Assembly (NCBI RefSeq): GCF_963678635.1
Contig: NC_087066.1
Location: forward strand, 56,376,312 to 56,440,311
Reading direction: 5' to 3'
From: Symsagittifera roscoffensis
Taxonomy: Eukaryota; Xenacoelomorpha; Acoela; Convolutidae
DNA: 64,000 nt
The notes below the pieces were generated by a model. The model was not told the origin of the DNA and searched no databases. It saw only the letters and a program-made list of their open reading frames with translations. Below, piece after piece: positions 32,960 to 45,196 of the stretch; within the stretch, counting starts at the first letter, position 1; every line of letters begins with the position of its first letter. Made by a program: the position numbers and the translations under genes.

Positions 32960-35086
32960 TTGTTTGTTGATTTTTGTTATTTCATATTGTTGTATATAAT
33001 ATGGCAGTGTAATTTTGTTATGAATTTGAGCTGGTTGGTAAGATTGTGTATTGACTGGGTTTTGTGGTTGAAAAATTTTATTGTATGATGTTGGATTATT
33101 TCTAGGTTGTCGTATTTGTTCATCTCGTGTGTATGGTTTGAAAATATCTGATTGATCGATACCGTAAAAACGAGGTCTTTGGCCTAACTAAAATTGTTGA
33201 TGATTTTGATTATAATATTCCTCATCATCTGATGGAAAATAATTAGCTGTATAATAAGGAGGTTGATTTCTATTATGGTATCTATTTGTTTTATTTTTAT
33301 TTTGTTAAAAAAATGGGTAAATTTCACTCTGATCTTGTGAAGATTGTGGTTGATCATTCAAAATTACTGAGTTTTTAGTTGGTTGTGGTATATTTTGATT
33401 TTGTGAATATGAGTAGTTATGAGTATTCATATTAGAAGTTTTTGTTGTTTTTGATCTATTTACATAATTATAATTATGTTCTGCGAAATTATTTCTATGT
33501 GATGTTTTTGTTTAAATGATGGTTTTGTTACTGGTTAAACGTTTGTTAATCAATTTGTGAATATTTTTGAACAACAGGGGGTTTTACCGTGGATTGTATT
33601 ATTGTTTGTTGTAACGTTGGGTTTTTTGGTTTTTGGGTTTTTTGTTTTTTTGAATAGGTCAAATGCTTTGATGTGCTTCTGTTGTTGTTATTGTTTCAAA
33701 TATTTCTTCATTTACGAAATGTGATGGGTTTTTTTTATCTTGTTGTGTAAGATTTCTTGTTCCGTTTAAGTTGTCTTGATTTATAAAAGTAGAGTTTAGA
33801 TTATTTTTTCCTGCTCTTTCAGGAAAAAATGAATTATAGTTTAAAGGTGTTGCGTCAATTGTAAGTGGGTATACTTGAACATATTCTTTGTGAATAGAGA
33901 TTGTGGATATTGCTTGGCTTGATATATCTGTTGGTATATTAAAACATGATTCATGAGACCATTCAGTGTACCAAAAAATCTGTTAGTTCTGCTAATATGG
34001 TTTCGTCATCTGTATTTGGAGGTCTAAAATTTTTTCTTGCTAGTGCGATAAGATCAATATTATGAACGAAATAATCGATTATGAACCATGCTAAGATTTT
34101 TGTAAATCATGTTTAACGTGTTGTGTTATTTCGTTAATAGTTAGATTTTCACTGATTGCATATAAAACTTTTGAAAAAATATGCATTTTTTGGCGTACGG
34201 TTGTATGTCGAGATTTTTGAGTTGATGAACCACCTTCAGGTTCTTTCAATTCTAATATAGATTTATAGGTACGTATAATTGAATATACATTGTTTGTGAA
34301 TATTGAATTTGCTCTTTGTTTGTTTTGATATTTTAAAAACTTTCAAAAATTCATTATCTACGTCATCTGTTTGAACGAGATATTTGTCATGAAATGCGTT
34401 TGGTAAACTGATTTCTATTGTGTAGATTCCATAATAAGATGTGAGACTACATATGCCTTTGAGATAGTGGTCAAGAAGTTGTCTTTTTATTTTTAAATAG
34501 GGAAATTCTTTTGTGCATGGACTATCGCCTTTTTCAAATAATTTTATGATAAAATTTTGGAAAAATACCTACCCTAGAGCTCCAGCTTGTGGATGTAATA
34601 AAAGTGGGAGTGTTGAATCTTCTAGGTTTTCTTCATTTCGAATCATTTTTGTGTTGTATCACTGTTAGCGTGTAATTTTCAATGTGTCTTATTGGTTGAT
34701 TCCTATTGTACAGACGTATTGGTTTGTTTGTGTATGACTTTTTTATTCTAAGTTTTATTTTTATTGATGCTGGTGACGTGATTTCTGAGTCAAAAAGGTA
34801 TATTTGATCGTCAATTTGATGGTTTTTTTAATGAGTCTTTTAAATTATGGTGTTCTTGTATTGCGCTTGTTTCTGATTCTGAGACTGCGTTTCTTCGTTT
34901 TGAAAATTCTTTTCTAATATTTTGTTTTTGTGTGTTAAAATTTTTTTTTCCTAGTGTTTGTCTTTTTGTTCTTATGTATCCTTTTGTTTTTCTGTGTGGT
35001 GTGATTACGAGGTCGTATCTTTCGTCGTTAATTTTACAGTTGTGTAATATAATTGTTTGTTTGTTTCCTAAATTGTCTTTTGACAT
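32960..35086 (-). pseudogene. Element B degenerate 5' coding region
   Basis: Only short open pieces remain. The longest is 34811-35086 (91 codons: LVITPHRKTKGYIRTKRQTL and following, strongly basic). Read across stops, the rest shows coding-like patches, such as QLLDHYLKGICSLTSYYGIY near 34450, but no recognisable domain. It is presumably the N-terminal part of gag or a leader ORF. Confidence 0.4.
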
Positions 35087-36398
35087 AAGGCTTAGGATGA
35101 TTTATGCACTATTGGGGTTAGTGATTTCTATTGTCGTAAGCTCTTACTTCTTACGAGTTTTGTGGTTAGCTTTACTTGGGGCGTATTTGTCGGGTTGGAG
35201 AGAAAAGCATATATCGATTCGTGAGAATGACTTTTACCTTCTCGTGAATAATTCTAATCTAAGATAGACTTACCTAATCCTACTTAGGGGTTGTGATTTG
35301 TGATCAAAGGTTCAAAAATAGTAAATCAATCCACAAGATTCAGGCATAACTAGAACGCAAGTAGTTCGTTAAATATTTTTCTATGACTTACTAATTTTAA
35401 CTGTTTTAGCCTGAGTCATTTAAGAGAAAGGGAATCAAGTGAAGGATGAGTAACCGAAGTTCTTCACTGTTTATCCTAATTAGAATGGTTAGCTTTTTGA
35501 AAAATTTCTGTTATTTCTGGGTCTTTAATAAAGGTTGGGTAGTGAATCGACGTTTGAGGTCCTTAGACACTAATTAATATGGGAGGGGAGAACAAAATTG
35601 TTCTATTTGATCCTCGGATAAGCCTTGATGATCAGAAATTTAAATTTAGTGTAGTTTAATTTAAAGATCCAAGGAAAACCTTGATGATCTGCTATTTTAA
35701 ATGAAATTATTTAAGTGAAAACAAGGATAAGCTTTGATAGTTTTTCGATAAAAGGTTAAGTTCAAAAGGTCAAGTTTTTAGTTTTGTTGTTCGTTAGTTT
35801 TTGAGATTTGCTGTTATGTTTTAGGTGATGAAACTGGGATGAAGGAATGATTTATATATACTAACCTTTTACGCTTTATACTTACTAATTTTTGTACTTT
35901 CATTGTCAATCAATATTTTTACTTCAAGATAATTTTAATTTACTACAGATTGTTCAAGGAGAACGACTAATGTTGTTTTTATTGTTCGCTATTGTATAAT
36001 TATTAGGTTTAGCGCCAAGAAAAGTTTTTGAAGATATTTCTTCAAACTTTTATGTCAGTAACTGAAAATTTAATTTTACTGCTGGAAGCATTCTAAATAA
36101 AAACGTTTGATCTGGTTTTTGTCGTAAAAACATGAAATAGATTGGTAGATTTCTTCCTAGCCGTACGTCGTCTCTTGTTCGAGGTCTTCTTCCAATACCG
36201 GGTAGTTCTCGTATTATTCGGAAAAATGGCTCTGATCTATTGAGTCGTAGAGACGTTTCTACTAAATTTTAGTCATATAACCTTTTTTAAAATGTTGTTT
36301 TTGTCTAATTCTAATCTAATGTTCTGGTTAATATTTCTAATATCTAAGTTAGTTAAGGTCTTGTTCGAGACTTTTGGTCGCACCAGATTGATTTTATA
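35087..36398. other. Element B leader, non-coding
   Basis: No ORF was recognised. Three loose copies of an aaggataagccttgatgatc-like word occur at 35611-35745. A tRNA-derived primer site could not be identified next to the LTR. Confidence 0.4.
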
Positions 36399-36768
36399 TG
36401 CTTATTGGTAAACTCATAGAGTAATTTCAGATAAGGTACACCGTCTGCTCGTCACTCTATCTTATTTTCGGCCGGATAGATTCGTGCAACTTCTTAGTCT
36501 AATACCAATCTTAATCTTACTCTTACATCTCCTAGTCTCAACAGATTTAGTGTACACTGGTATTTGCGCGTTAGTTTCTCTGGAGAAGGCAACTAGCTTC
36601 TAAGTTGATTTCAAGTTATTCTGCTGTTGAAACTACAAGTAGTTTCAACACTTACAAATAATTGGGTTGTTAGTTTGATGGAGTATGATTGGTTAGTATT
36701 CAATATTTTATAGAGATAAAATATCAGAATAATTTTCAATACTAAATTCTAGTTTAGATCTGGTTCCA
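36399..36768 (-). repeat. 5' LTR of element B
   Basis: A 370-bp LTR, TGCTTATTGG to GATCTGGTTCCA on the plus strand. It is more similar to the extra copy at 37417-37773 than to the 3' LTR. Confidence 0.85.
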
Positions 36769-38175
36769 TGAAATTTCTTTTGAAATTTCTTCAGAACCAA
36801 AAAAACAAATCCATGAGCTGTTTACGAGAATTTTTGGCTCCCAGAACACCTAATTAACTCATTCCAATTAAATATCTAAACAACGCCTTAAAAAAAACAT
36901 TGTAACAATTTTGATACAGCTATCTCTTTTAAACAGTTTCATCTATCATTTGCCAAGTTTTCAACCATGAAATGCAAAAAAAAGTCACCAAAAAACGACA
37001 AAAAAGCGGAAAGTTTGCTTATTTTATCGGTTGTAAAATGAAGTTGCAAAATTTATTCCCAGTGACAGTAAAAAAATTGCGCAAATTTTAAACACAAGAC
37101 TTTATTTTTAAAACCCCAGAAACTCCTGAACGATGCTAATTTTGCGTCTAATTAGTATATGTTTGGGCCAGCTTACGTTGACTAAAACAGCCGTTGACTA
37201 AAACAGCCGTGTTTTTTGGTTTCCGTGAAGTTTCTCTGCATGTCCACTGCAAAACATTTTTTGAAGTTATGCGAAATTTTCTAATCTGTTTTTAAAAATT
37301 TGCTCAATGTTAGTATTAATTGGACAGTTTGAATAAAATGATTGAAGTTTTGACATTATCCACTAGATTTTTTTTTTAATTTTCAAAATTTTCTGAGCTT
37401 ATGCCTGGAGTAGCTTACTCATAGAGTAATTTTAGATAAGGTACACCGTCTGTTCGTCACGCTATCTTATTTTCGGCCGGATAGATTTATGCAACTTCTT
37501 AGTCTAATACCAATCTTAATCTTACTCTATTATCTCCTAGTCTCAACAGATTTAGTGTACACTGGTATTTGCGCGTTAGTTTCTCTGGAGAAGGCAACTA
37601 GCTTCTAAGTTGATTTCAAGTTATTCTGCTGTTGAAACTACAAGTAGTTTCAACACTTACAAATAATTGGGTTGTTAGTTTGATGGAGTATGATTGGTTA
37701 GTATTCAATATTTTATAGAGATAAAATATCAGAATAATTTTCAATACTAAATTCTAGTTTAGATCTGGTTCCATGAAATTTCTTTTGAAATTTCTTCAGA
37801 ACCAAAAAAACAAATCCATGAGCTGTTTACGAGAATTTTTGGCTCCCAGAACACCTAATTAACTCATTCCAATTAAATATCTAAACAACGCCTTAAAAAA
37901 AACATTGTAACAATTTTGATACAGCTATCTCTTTTAAACAGTTTCATCTATCATTTGCCAAGTTTTCAACCATGAAATGCAAAAAAAGTCACCAAAAAAC
38001 GACAAAAAAGCGGAAAGTTTGCTTATTTTATCGGTTGTAAAATGAAGTTGCAAAATTTATTCCCAGTGACAGTAAAAAAATTGCGCAAATTTTAAACACA
38101 AGACTTTATTTTTAAAACCCCAGAAACTCCTGCACGATGCTAATTTTGCGTCTAATTAGTATATGTTTGGGCCAG
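36412..38175. repeat. 760-bp tandem segment duplication including LTR B
   Basis: Positions 36412-37171 and 37417-38175 are almost identical. Each holds the LTR (minus its first 13 bases) plus about 400 bases of downstream flank ending gtttgggccag. The 245-base spacer contains two copies of gttgactaaaacagcc and a segment related to the 83-codon frame at 42445-42696. The duplicated flank shows the event happened after element B inserted. Confidence 0.85.
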
Positions 38176-39322
38176 TTAGCTTGCCTCCATTGAATCTGAT
38201 TGAAAGAAGCTTGAAATGTTTTATCAGGCATTAGTTCAAAATAGCTCGAGGTCCGTAAAAAAGGATATGGAAAAATCTTTGTTTTTTTTTGGGGGGGGGT
38301 GAGATTGTTAACTTGATCTCACCCTCACATTTTTTCTGGAAGTTGCTTCTCTAGTTTTTTTGCACTATTTTTAACTTTATTGTGCCACAAGCAAATTTTA
38401 AACAAAAACACTACAAAAAGCGTTCCGCTGCGTTCAAAACACATTCCTTGGGTAAGTTTTGGGGTCTTTTCTTTTATACGGCCCAAAAAAAAACTTTCAC
38501 CCGTTTTAAAAGTTTGAACATGATGCTCGAATCTGATTGGTTGAAACTTATACCAGCGAAGCGAAATCTAAACTTGTTCAATGAAAACAAACGCTCAATT
38601 AACTGTTTCATATTTTTGGTCGTATAAAAAAAGACCCAAATATTGTTTGCATGGCTGTAATTTTCCGGTTGTTCTGGTTTTATTTTTTTTTAAAATGAGT
38701 AAAATATAGGCTAGAGAGATTTTTATTCTGACGTATTTTTCAAGGAACGTTTCATTTTGGTGATCAAGCTTAGAACCTAAAGACCTGCTACTCCGACTTT
38801 CGATGGAAGGATGGAGTGTTTGAACTCAGTGTGAATTTCCATCAGAAGAGTTTCGACTTTTCAACGAGCCACTTGCATAGAACTTTTTATACCATCTGAA
38901 AACCGTTAATGCACAGAGCTCAAATTTGAAAAGATGATCTACCTCTAATTTTTATTGAAAATGTATGATGGTTTGAAATTTGCCATTTTAAATAAAGGAC
39001 GACAAATAACGGGCAATATAATTCGTTCTAATAAGGCGTGAGCTGTGATGTGATCAAATCTGGCTCAGAATTCATTCCATTTTGATTTAAAACAATGCAT
39101 TCAGAACTGTTTGCACGTTGCAAGAATCTACTTGTATCATTTTGTATTTAACACGAAGTGTGGAGGATTTTAAAAACATATATCTGAAAGATTTCATTTA
39201 TTTGCAAAATATTATCAATTTTTAACTTTCGAAAAAAACGTTAATTTTTCTGTCGATTTTCAAGGGGTCGTCGGAACAATCAAGGCTTTTTCTCAATACT
39301 AGCAGACTTGATTTTAAGACTT
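38176..39322. other. Non-coding interval
   Basis: No convincing gene. The plus frame 38382-38627 is Lys/Phe-rich and isolated. A g-run with gtgagattgttaac/gatctcaccctcac at 38290-38333 forms a small inverted repeat. Confidence 0.4.
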
Positions 39323-40588
39323 TTAAGCTAGAAATAAGGATTCAGAGTTGTTATCTAAGCGACTAGTTACCACAGCGTATTTGCTTCCGTCAGTCGAGTG
39401 GTCACTGGGATATGTCCATCTGAAGGTGAACTGTCCGCCAGAAGACTCCATCTGAACATTGGTGCAGTTTGACACAGAACCAGAGCATCCTGTAGTCACT
39501 GATTTGCCCAGTGATCGGTATACCCAGCCAACAGATCGATATTTGGAGAACTGTTCTGAAGGTATAAATTATCATTTATGAAAAAGTATGGAAGATTATG
39601 CTAGGAAAAATTAAGGAATGCAAATCTAATTTTGAATTAATCGCGGCTGATTAGATCAGATGACTTAATATTTTAAAAAAAATTTTGGAAATAAACTTTA
39701 GGCCACTAGTTTTAAATCATAGCATAATATTCATATATTGAACCCCAATCACGTTCAGTTCGATTTTACTTTCAAAAGCTAAATATTTAGCGAGCAGGTC
39801 ATTTCTGTTCAAGTTTATGCTCCTTCAGCAGTAAATATTATCTCGTTCCAGACAGAAAAACTTTTTTTGTTTCACGTTACACGTCAGTATTGTGAAAATA
39901 TTTTAGCACCTAATTTTAATTTACCAATGACATAAATGGTAATGCCTATTTCAACTAATGCTTGGTTGTTAAAATCAAACAGTATGGGGGGGGGGGGATG
40001 GGGGGTTTGTCATTAAGATGTCCCAACTTGGGAAATTTTGAAGCAAAACGAAGAGGCTGCAGCGATATAGTTAAAGAGTAGTTAATTGCCAATGATGTCA
40101 AAAAATTTGTCAAAATAGGGTCTTTATAATCTTCGGGGAGCGCTCGGAAAAACACCATGTTCGACTTAAAAAACAAGTCGAGAAATTGTTCGTTTTTTTT
40201 TGGAAATCCGCCCCCCTCAAGAAAATCTTAGATCAGCCCCTGATTTGAAAGTTACCTAAATTTTTGCTTGCATAAAAGCATTCCTTGGTTAAAAAATTCA
40301 ATATCTTTGTTCAGTTTAGAGTTTTTCTAAGTCAAACTTTTGCTGTAAAACCGCATTGTAAACGCCACATTCATAAACCTCTTGCCTGTGGTGTGTATGC
40401 CTCTGAGCGCGGCATCAGTGGCAAGTAGTTCGCACATGTGGTAGTAGGGACTATAGTTGAATGCCCGACAGAGGGGGTTGTCATTGCACTTTCTCTCACA
40501 CGCCACCATTGCCCCCACTTTCCCCTCCGGAGGAGAGGAGAGCGCCATGTCAGGCAGAAGACGAACATCAAAGCGGTATAACTCATAC
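39323..40588 (-). CDS. PAN/apple-domain secreted protein, exons 2-3 (copy 1)
   Basis: Exon 2 is 40338-40588, with a good acceptor (tgtttctag then gtatgag). It encodes one PAN/apple module: ACERKCNDNPLCRAFNYSPY, then YHMCELL, i.e. C-x3-C-x5-C-x-A-F-x-Y and a later C-x-L, the family signature. Exon 3 is 39323-39555, with acceptor taccttcag. It encodes 76 residues with two Cys (TTGCSGSVSNCTNVQMESSG) and Trp/Tyr/Thr-rich beta-like sequence, and ends in TAA. Phases match if exon 2 ends before gtttga at 40337. That donor is weak; without it exon 2 reads on to a TAG at 40327. With exon 1 the product is 194 residues; without exon 3 it is 120. PAN domains bind protein or carbohydrate ligands outside the cell. 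Splicing is predicted by eye. Confidence 0.6.
39965..40244. mobile_element. Decayed hAT-like MITE debris in the intron of copy 1
   Basis: A G-run at the left and aatccgcccccctcaagaaa, then atcttagatcagcccctg at the right resemble the ends of the hAT-like MITE at 51714-52161. Flanks aaatcaaa and atttgaaa agree at only 5 of 8 positions. The equivalent sits in units 2 and 3. Confidence 0.45.
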
Positions 40589-40922
40589 CTAGAAACAGTA
40601 ATGTTTTCTGAACTGTGGCTCCTCAATTTTAGACAACCGCGTTCGAAATTGGATTGCTTAGAGTTTGATGAGTAATAAACAACACCAGCAAACGAAAATA
40701 ACTTTAGTTAATGGTCTAATTTCTGCGATTTTAAAGCGACGAAAACTTCACTTCAAAGTTTAAAAAATTTTGTCTGTAGATTTTTAATAGTAATTATATC
40801 ACGGAACGAAAAGACAAAGCTAAGAAAAATGGAGCAAGCACCAAACAAAAGCAACCGATAAAAGGACAGCGGCCAAAATTAAAAGCAAGAAATTTAATTT
40901 TCGAAATGAAAGAATCACTAAC

Positions 40923-41023
40923 CTGTGAGTGTATTCGGAGACCCAGGCCGTCAAAGATACTTGCCAGAAAGTCACAAAAATGATGGAAACTAGCAACATT
41001 TTTATATATATCCTAAATTTCAT
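40923..41023 (-). CDS. PAN protein exon 1, signal peptide (copy 1)
   Basis: The exon starts at ATG 41023 (MKFRIYIKMLLVSIIF) and continues VTFWQVSLTAWVSEYTH. It ends at a strong donor (cacag then gttagt). A short basic start, a hydrophobic core and small residues before WVSEY fit a cleavable signal peptide; a second ATG at 40999 may be the better start. Length 101 bases leaves phase 2, which the exon 2 acceptor at 40588 completes to an Arg codon. This phase agreement is the main support for the gene model. Confidence 0.6.
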
Positions 41024-41293
41024 TAGCAGCACTTGCGTTTCGAATTGTAAAAAGATGATCCTTGATGTTTGGAAAGCTGCCAATTCATGAATTGATTCTT
41101 TTTTTATTTTTATTGATCAGTAGAAGCAGCTGATGCCTCTATTTTGACGCCAACTTGGATCTTCCTATGTAAAATCTGCACCGTACGTAGTTTTAATTTC
41201 GTGTATTTTAGATTTTCCACTTCGAATAGCAAAAATTCAACATGCTTTTGACAATTTTGCAATAATGAATAATTTATTTTTTCCAAAGCTGCA

Positions 41294-41890
41294 GTGTCAA
41301 AAATTTTAATTTATTTATATACTTTGGTTTTGTGGATGACTATTAGGGCGATTAACTTAATAATTTTCAGAGAAAAAACCAAAAAAAAAAATAGTCAGCT
41401 ATATTTAGACGTAGTGCAAATAGCATCACAGTTTCCATCAGCACTCGCTAGCTTCAAAGAGTCGGCTTATTACTCTGGACAAGGAGCTCAAAACAATCGA
41501 GAGATTGGGTATATTATCAGAACGCCGCGACCAAAGTTTAATATATCCCAGACTGTAATCGCCATGTGTCCGCGATCGGAGCGATCCAAGAAAATGAGAA
41601 ACCAACGCTACTTTATGAAGTTTCTTCATTTTAGTTTTAAAGTTATTTTCATAACTTAAATCAAGTTAACGATCGAGTGTTGCCATGAGTATGTTTTTAC
41701 TGATAAAGCAGAGTGCGTTTAAATTGCTTAAAACATTGATTTTGACGAGAGTTTGTTTTTTGGAATTTGTTTCGTTTTTTTTTTCTAAATTTCAAATCTT
41801 AGTTTATGCGGTGCCAATTTCTCATAAACCAGTTATTTTAGACGGAGATATTCTGTCTCTGAGTTATGTTGCGAATCAAGTTTAGTATTA
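41294..41890 (+). other. Open plus-strand frames inside the tandem unit
   Basis: The frame at 41294-41659 (repeated at 44486-44731 and 47557-47802) and another at 41685-41885 are preserved between copies only because the copies are nearly identical. The latter contains a good acceptor-like tract (ttcaaatcttag) followed by TTTATGCGG. No domain is recognised and coding status is doubtful. Confidence 0.2.
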
Positions 41891-41935
41891 ACGCTCTCAA
41901 TGACAGTCATAACATAGTCATAACATAACATAGAC

Positions 41936-42124
41936 AAAACAGTCATAACATAGTCGAAAAACATGTCTGGAAATAATGTCTGGAAATAGCAAAATCTGGA
42001 CATGGATCACACACACATATAATGAGAGCCTCTCCTTATATGTGTGTGTGTGATCCATGTCCAGATTTTGCTATTTCCAGACATTATTTCCAGACATGTT
42101 TTTCGACTATGTTATGACTGTTTT
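41936..42124. repeat. Long perfect hairpin, unit 1
   Basis: Arms of about 86 bases read aaaacagtcataacatagtc inward and its complement outward. Both arms contain cacacacatata next to a short loop (atgagagcctctcct). The same hairpin is at 45008-45196 and 48080-48268. It looks like a fold-back MITE; no target duplication was identified. Confidence 0.8.
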
Positions 42125-42444
42125 TTAGACTCAGACGCTGACGATCAATATCCGTAGTATCACGACCGTAATTTTATTCTCCCAGACTTTGATCGCGACC
42201 ATAAAACTATCTTACAGAGTATGAAGTTTTGGTCGCAAAGTGACATTCGTTGCGACTTTGAAAGTCTGAAATTTAGTCCAGTTTATACGGAGGCAGTAAA
42301 TGCTAAGATAAAATGATGTAAACCGTATACACTTCAGAAAAATTTTCAAAACTAAAATTTTTCAAACTCGAGACAAAAGTTTTGAAAATTTTTATAAAAA
42401 TATATTGAATAATGTCAAGTGTTCAATCATTTTCTTTCAAACTG

Positions 42445-42696
42445 TCAAATTAATGCTAATCGTACACAAATTTTGAAAAACAAAATCGGACCATGTCGCA
42501 TAACTGCAAAAAATGCTTTGCAGTAGACATGCAGAGAAATTTTACGGAAACCAAAAAAAAACTTTTTTTTCGGCATTAATTCCATCATCAAATGCTTCCT
42601 CTTATACGCGCACTCAATTCCAACGGCTGTTTTGAACAACTTAAGCAGACTTCGAAGCTGTTCTTGGTGTTCACTGCCGTGGATTTTTATTTTCAT
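42445..42696 (-). CDS. 83-codon frame, unit 1 (unidentified)
   Basis: An ATG-started frame, MKIKIHGSEHQEQLRSLLKL, followed by an Ala/Gly/Glu segment and a Lys/Phe-rich tail. The first ~45 residues look protein-like; the tail is biased by an A-run and may be beyond a splice site. A diverged segment of the same DNA lies in the opposite orientation at 37185-37345, so it could belong to a dispersed repeat and not to a gene. No family is recognised. Confidence 0.3.
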   Translation of the reverse strand: MKIKIHGSEHQEQLRSLLKLFKTAVGIECAYKRKHLMMELMPKKKFFFGFRKISLHVYCKAFFAVMRHGPILFFKICVRLALI

Positions 42697-43411
42697 GGTT
42701 AAGCGATGGTGTCTTTGGCAGTTTTGCTGATCTGAATCATAACGTGGAAGTCAATGACACATCGATACTTCTCTGAAATCATAATTAAATTATATCCATA
42801 TCATCTACTCTGTATGACCTTAAATCTATTACTTCATGAATAGAACTCACTTATTGCTCCGATTTTCGAAGATAGTACGGAATATTTATGCTCGGGGTTT
42901 ATGCTCCTTCAGCAGTAAATATTATCTCGTTCCAGACAGAAAAACTTTTTTTGTTTCACGTTACACGTCAGTATTGTGAAAATATTTTAGCACCTAATTT
43001 TAATTTACCAATGACATAAATAGTAATGCCTATTTCAACTAATGCTTGGTTGTTAAAATCAAACAGTATGGGGGGGGGGTTTGTCATTAAGATGTCCCAA
43101 CTTGGGAAATTTTGAAGCAAAACGAAGAGGCTGCAGCGATATAGTTAAAGAGTAGTTAATTGCCAATGATGTCAAAAAATTTGTCAAAATAGGGTCTTTA
43201 TAATCTTCGGGGAGCGCTCGGAAAAACACCATGTTCGACTTAAAAAACAAGTCGAGAAATTGTTCGTTTTTTTTTGGAAATCCGCCCCCCTCAAGAAAAT
43301 CTTAGATCAGCCCCTGATTTGAAAGTTACCTAAATTTTTGCTTGCATAAAAGCATTCCTTGGTTAAAAAATTCAATATCTTTGTTCAGTTTAGAGTTTTT
43401 CTAAGTCAAAC

Positions 43412-43662
43412 TTTTGCTGTAAAACCGCATTGTAAACGCCACATTCATAAACCTCTTGCCTGTGGTGTGTATGCCTCTGAGCGCGGCATCAGTGGCAAGT
43501 AGTTCGCACATGTGGTAGTAGGGACTATAGTTGAATGCCCGACAGAGGGGGTTGTCATTGCACTTTCTCTCACACGCCACCATTGCCCCCACTTTCCCCT
43601 CCGGAGGAGAGGAGAGCGCCATGTCAGGCAGAAGACGAACATCAAAGCGGTATAAGTCATAC
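43412..43662 (-). CDS. PAN/apple exon 2 (copy 2)
   Basis: It differs from copy 1 by one residue (Asp for Glu just after the acceptor: YDLYRF). Acceptor, candidate donor and the alternative stop at 43401 are all kept. The putative terminal exon is not present in this unit, so a transcript must either stop at 43401 or splice across unit 1 to 39555. Confidence 0.5.
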
Positions 43663-43996
43663 CTAGAAACAGTAATGTTTTCTGAACTGTGGCTCCTCAA
43701 TTTTAGACAACCGCGTTCGAAATTGGATTGCTTAGAGTTTGATGAGTAATAAACAACACCAGCAAACGAAAATAACTTTAGTTAATGGTCTAATTTCTGC
43801 GATTTTAAAGCGACGAAAACTTCACTTCATAGTTTAAAAAATTTTGTCTGTAGATTTTTAATAGTAATTATATCACGGAACGAAAAGACAAAGCTAAGAA
43901 AAATGGAGCAAGCACCAAACAAAAGCAACCGATAAAAGGACAGCGGCCAAAATTAAAAGCAAGAAATTTAATTTTCGAAATGAAAGAATCACTAAC

Positions 43997-44097
43997 CTGT
44001 GAGTGTATTCGGAGACCCAGGCCGTCAAAGATACTTGCCAGAAAGTCACAAAAATGATAGAAACTAGCAACATTTTTATATATATCCTAAATTTCAT
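43997..44097 (-). CDS. PAN protein exon 1, signal peptide (copy 2)
   Basis: Same protein sequence as copy 1; one silent base change (TCT for TCC in VSII). The donor cacag/gttagt is intact, and the upstream DNA, hence any promoter, is duplicated with it. Confidence 0.5.
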
Positions 44098-45007
44098 TAG
44101 CAGCACTTGCGTTTCGAATTGTAAAAAGATGATCCTTGATGTTTGGAAAGCTGCCAATTCATGAATTGATTCTTTTTTTATTTTTATTGATCAGTAGAAG
44201 CAGCTGATGCCTCTATTTTGACGCCAACTTGGATCTTCCTATGTAAAATCTGCACCGTACGTAGTTTTAATTTCGTGTATTTTAGATTTTCCACTTCGAA
44301 TAGCAAAAATTCAACATGCTTTTGACAATTTTGCAATAATGAATAATTTATTTTTTCCAAAGCTGCAGTGTCAAAAATTTTAATTTATTTATATACTTTG
44401 GTTTTGTGGATGACTATTAGGGCGATTAACTTAATAATTTTCAGAGAAAAAACCAAAAAAAAATAGTCAGCTATATTTAGACGTAGTGCAAATAGCATCA
44501 CAGTTTCCATCAGCACTCGCTAGCTTCAAAGAGTCGGCTTATTACTCTGGACAAGGAGCTCAAAACAATCGAGAGATTGGGTATATTATCAGAACGCCGC
44601 GACCAAAGTTTAATATATCCCAGACTGTAATCGCCATGTGTCCGCGATCGGAGCGATCCAAGAAAATGAGAAACCAACGCTACTTTATGAAGTTTCTTCA
44701 TTTTAGTTTTAAAGTTATTTTCATAACTTAAATCAAGTTAACGATCGAGTGTTGCCATGAGTATGTTTTTACTGATAAAGCAGAGTGCGTTTAAATTGCT
44801 TAAAACATTGATTTTGACGAGAGTTTGTTTTTTGGAATTTGTTTCGTTTTTTTTTTCTAAATTTCAAATCTTAGTTTATGCGGTGCCAATTTCTCATAAA
44901 CCAGTTATTTTAGACGGAGATATTCTGTCTCTGAGTTATGTTGCGAATCAAGTTTAGTATTAACGCTCTCAATGACAGTCATAACATAGTCATAACATAA
45001 CATAGAC

Positions 45008-45196
45008 AAAACAGTCATAACATAGTCGAAAAACATGTCTGGAAATAATGTCTGGAAATAGCAAAATCTGGACATGGATCACACACACATATAATGAGAG
45101 CCTCTCCTTATATGTGTGTGTGTGATCCATGTCCAGATTTTGCTATTTCCAGACATTATTTCCAGACATGTTTTTCGACTATGTTATGACTGTTTT
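45008..45196. repeat. Long perfect hairpin, unit 2
   Basis: Identical in structure to 41936-42124, part of the tandem unit. Confidence 0.8.

Larger units (their letters stand above)
15583..36768 (-). mobile_element. Degenerate Ty3/gypsy element B, split by element C
   Basis: Two 370-bp LTRs in the same orientation (15583-15952 and 36399-36768) bracket minus-strand gag, nucleocapsid, protease, RT, RNase H and integrase relics. The RT-RNase H junction is interrupted by the intact-length element C at 19922-29042. The RNase H region is present twice. The bases outside the two LTRs (tttta and tgaaa) do not match, so no target duplication remains; recombination or the downstream segment duplication may have removed it. 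All domains carry stops. Confidence 0.75.

Noticed and set aside
40371-40675. Frames overlapping the PAN exon on both strands (40371-40586 minus, 40457-40675 plus)
   Set aside because: They are shadows of the PAN exon in other frames; only the chosen frame shows the PAN cysteine pattern and phase agreement with exon 1.
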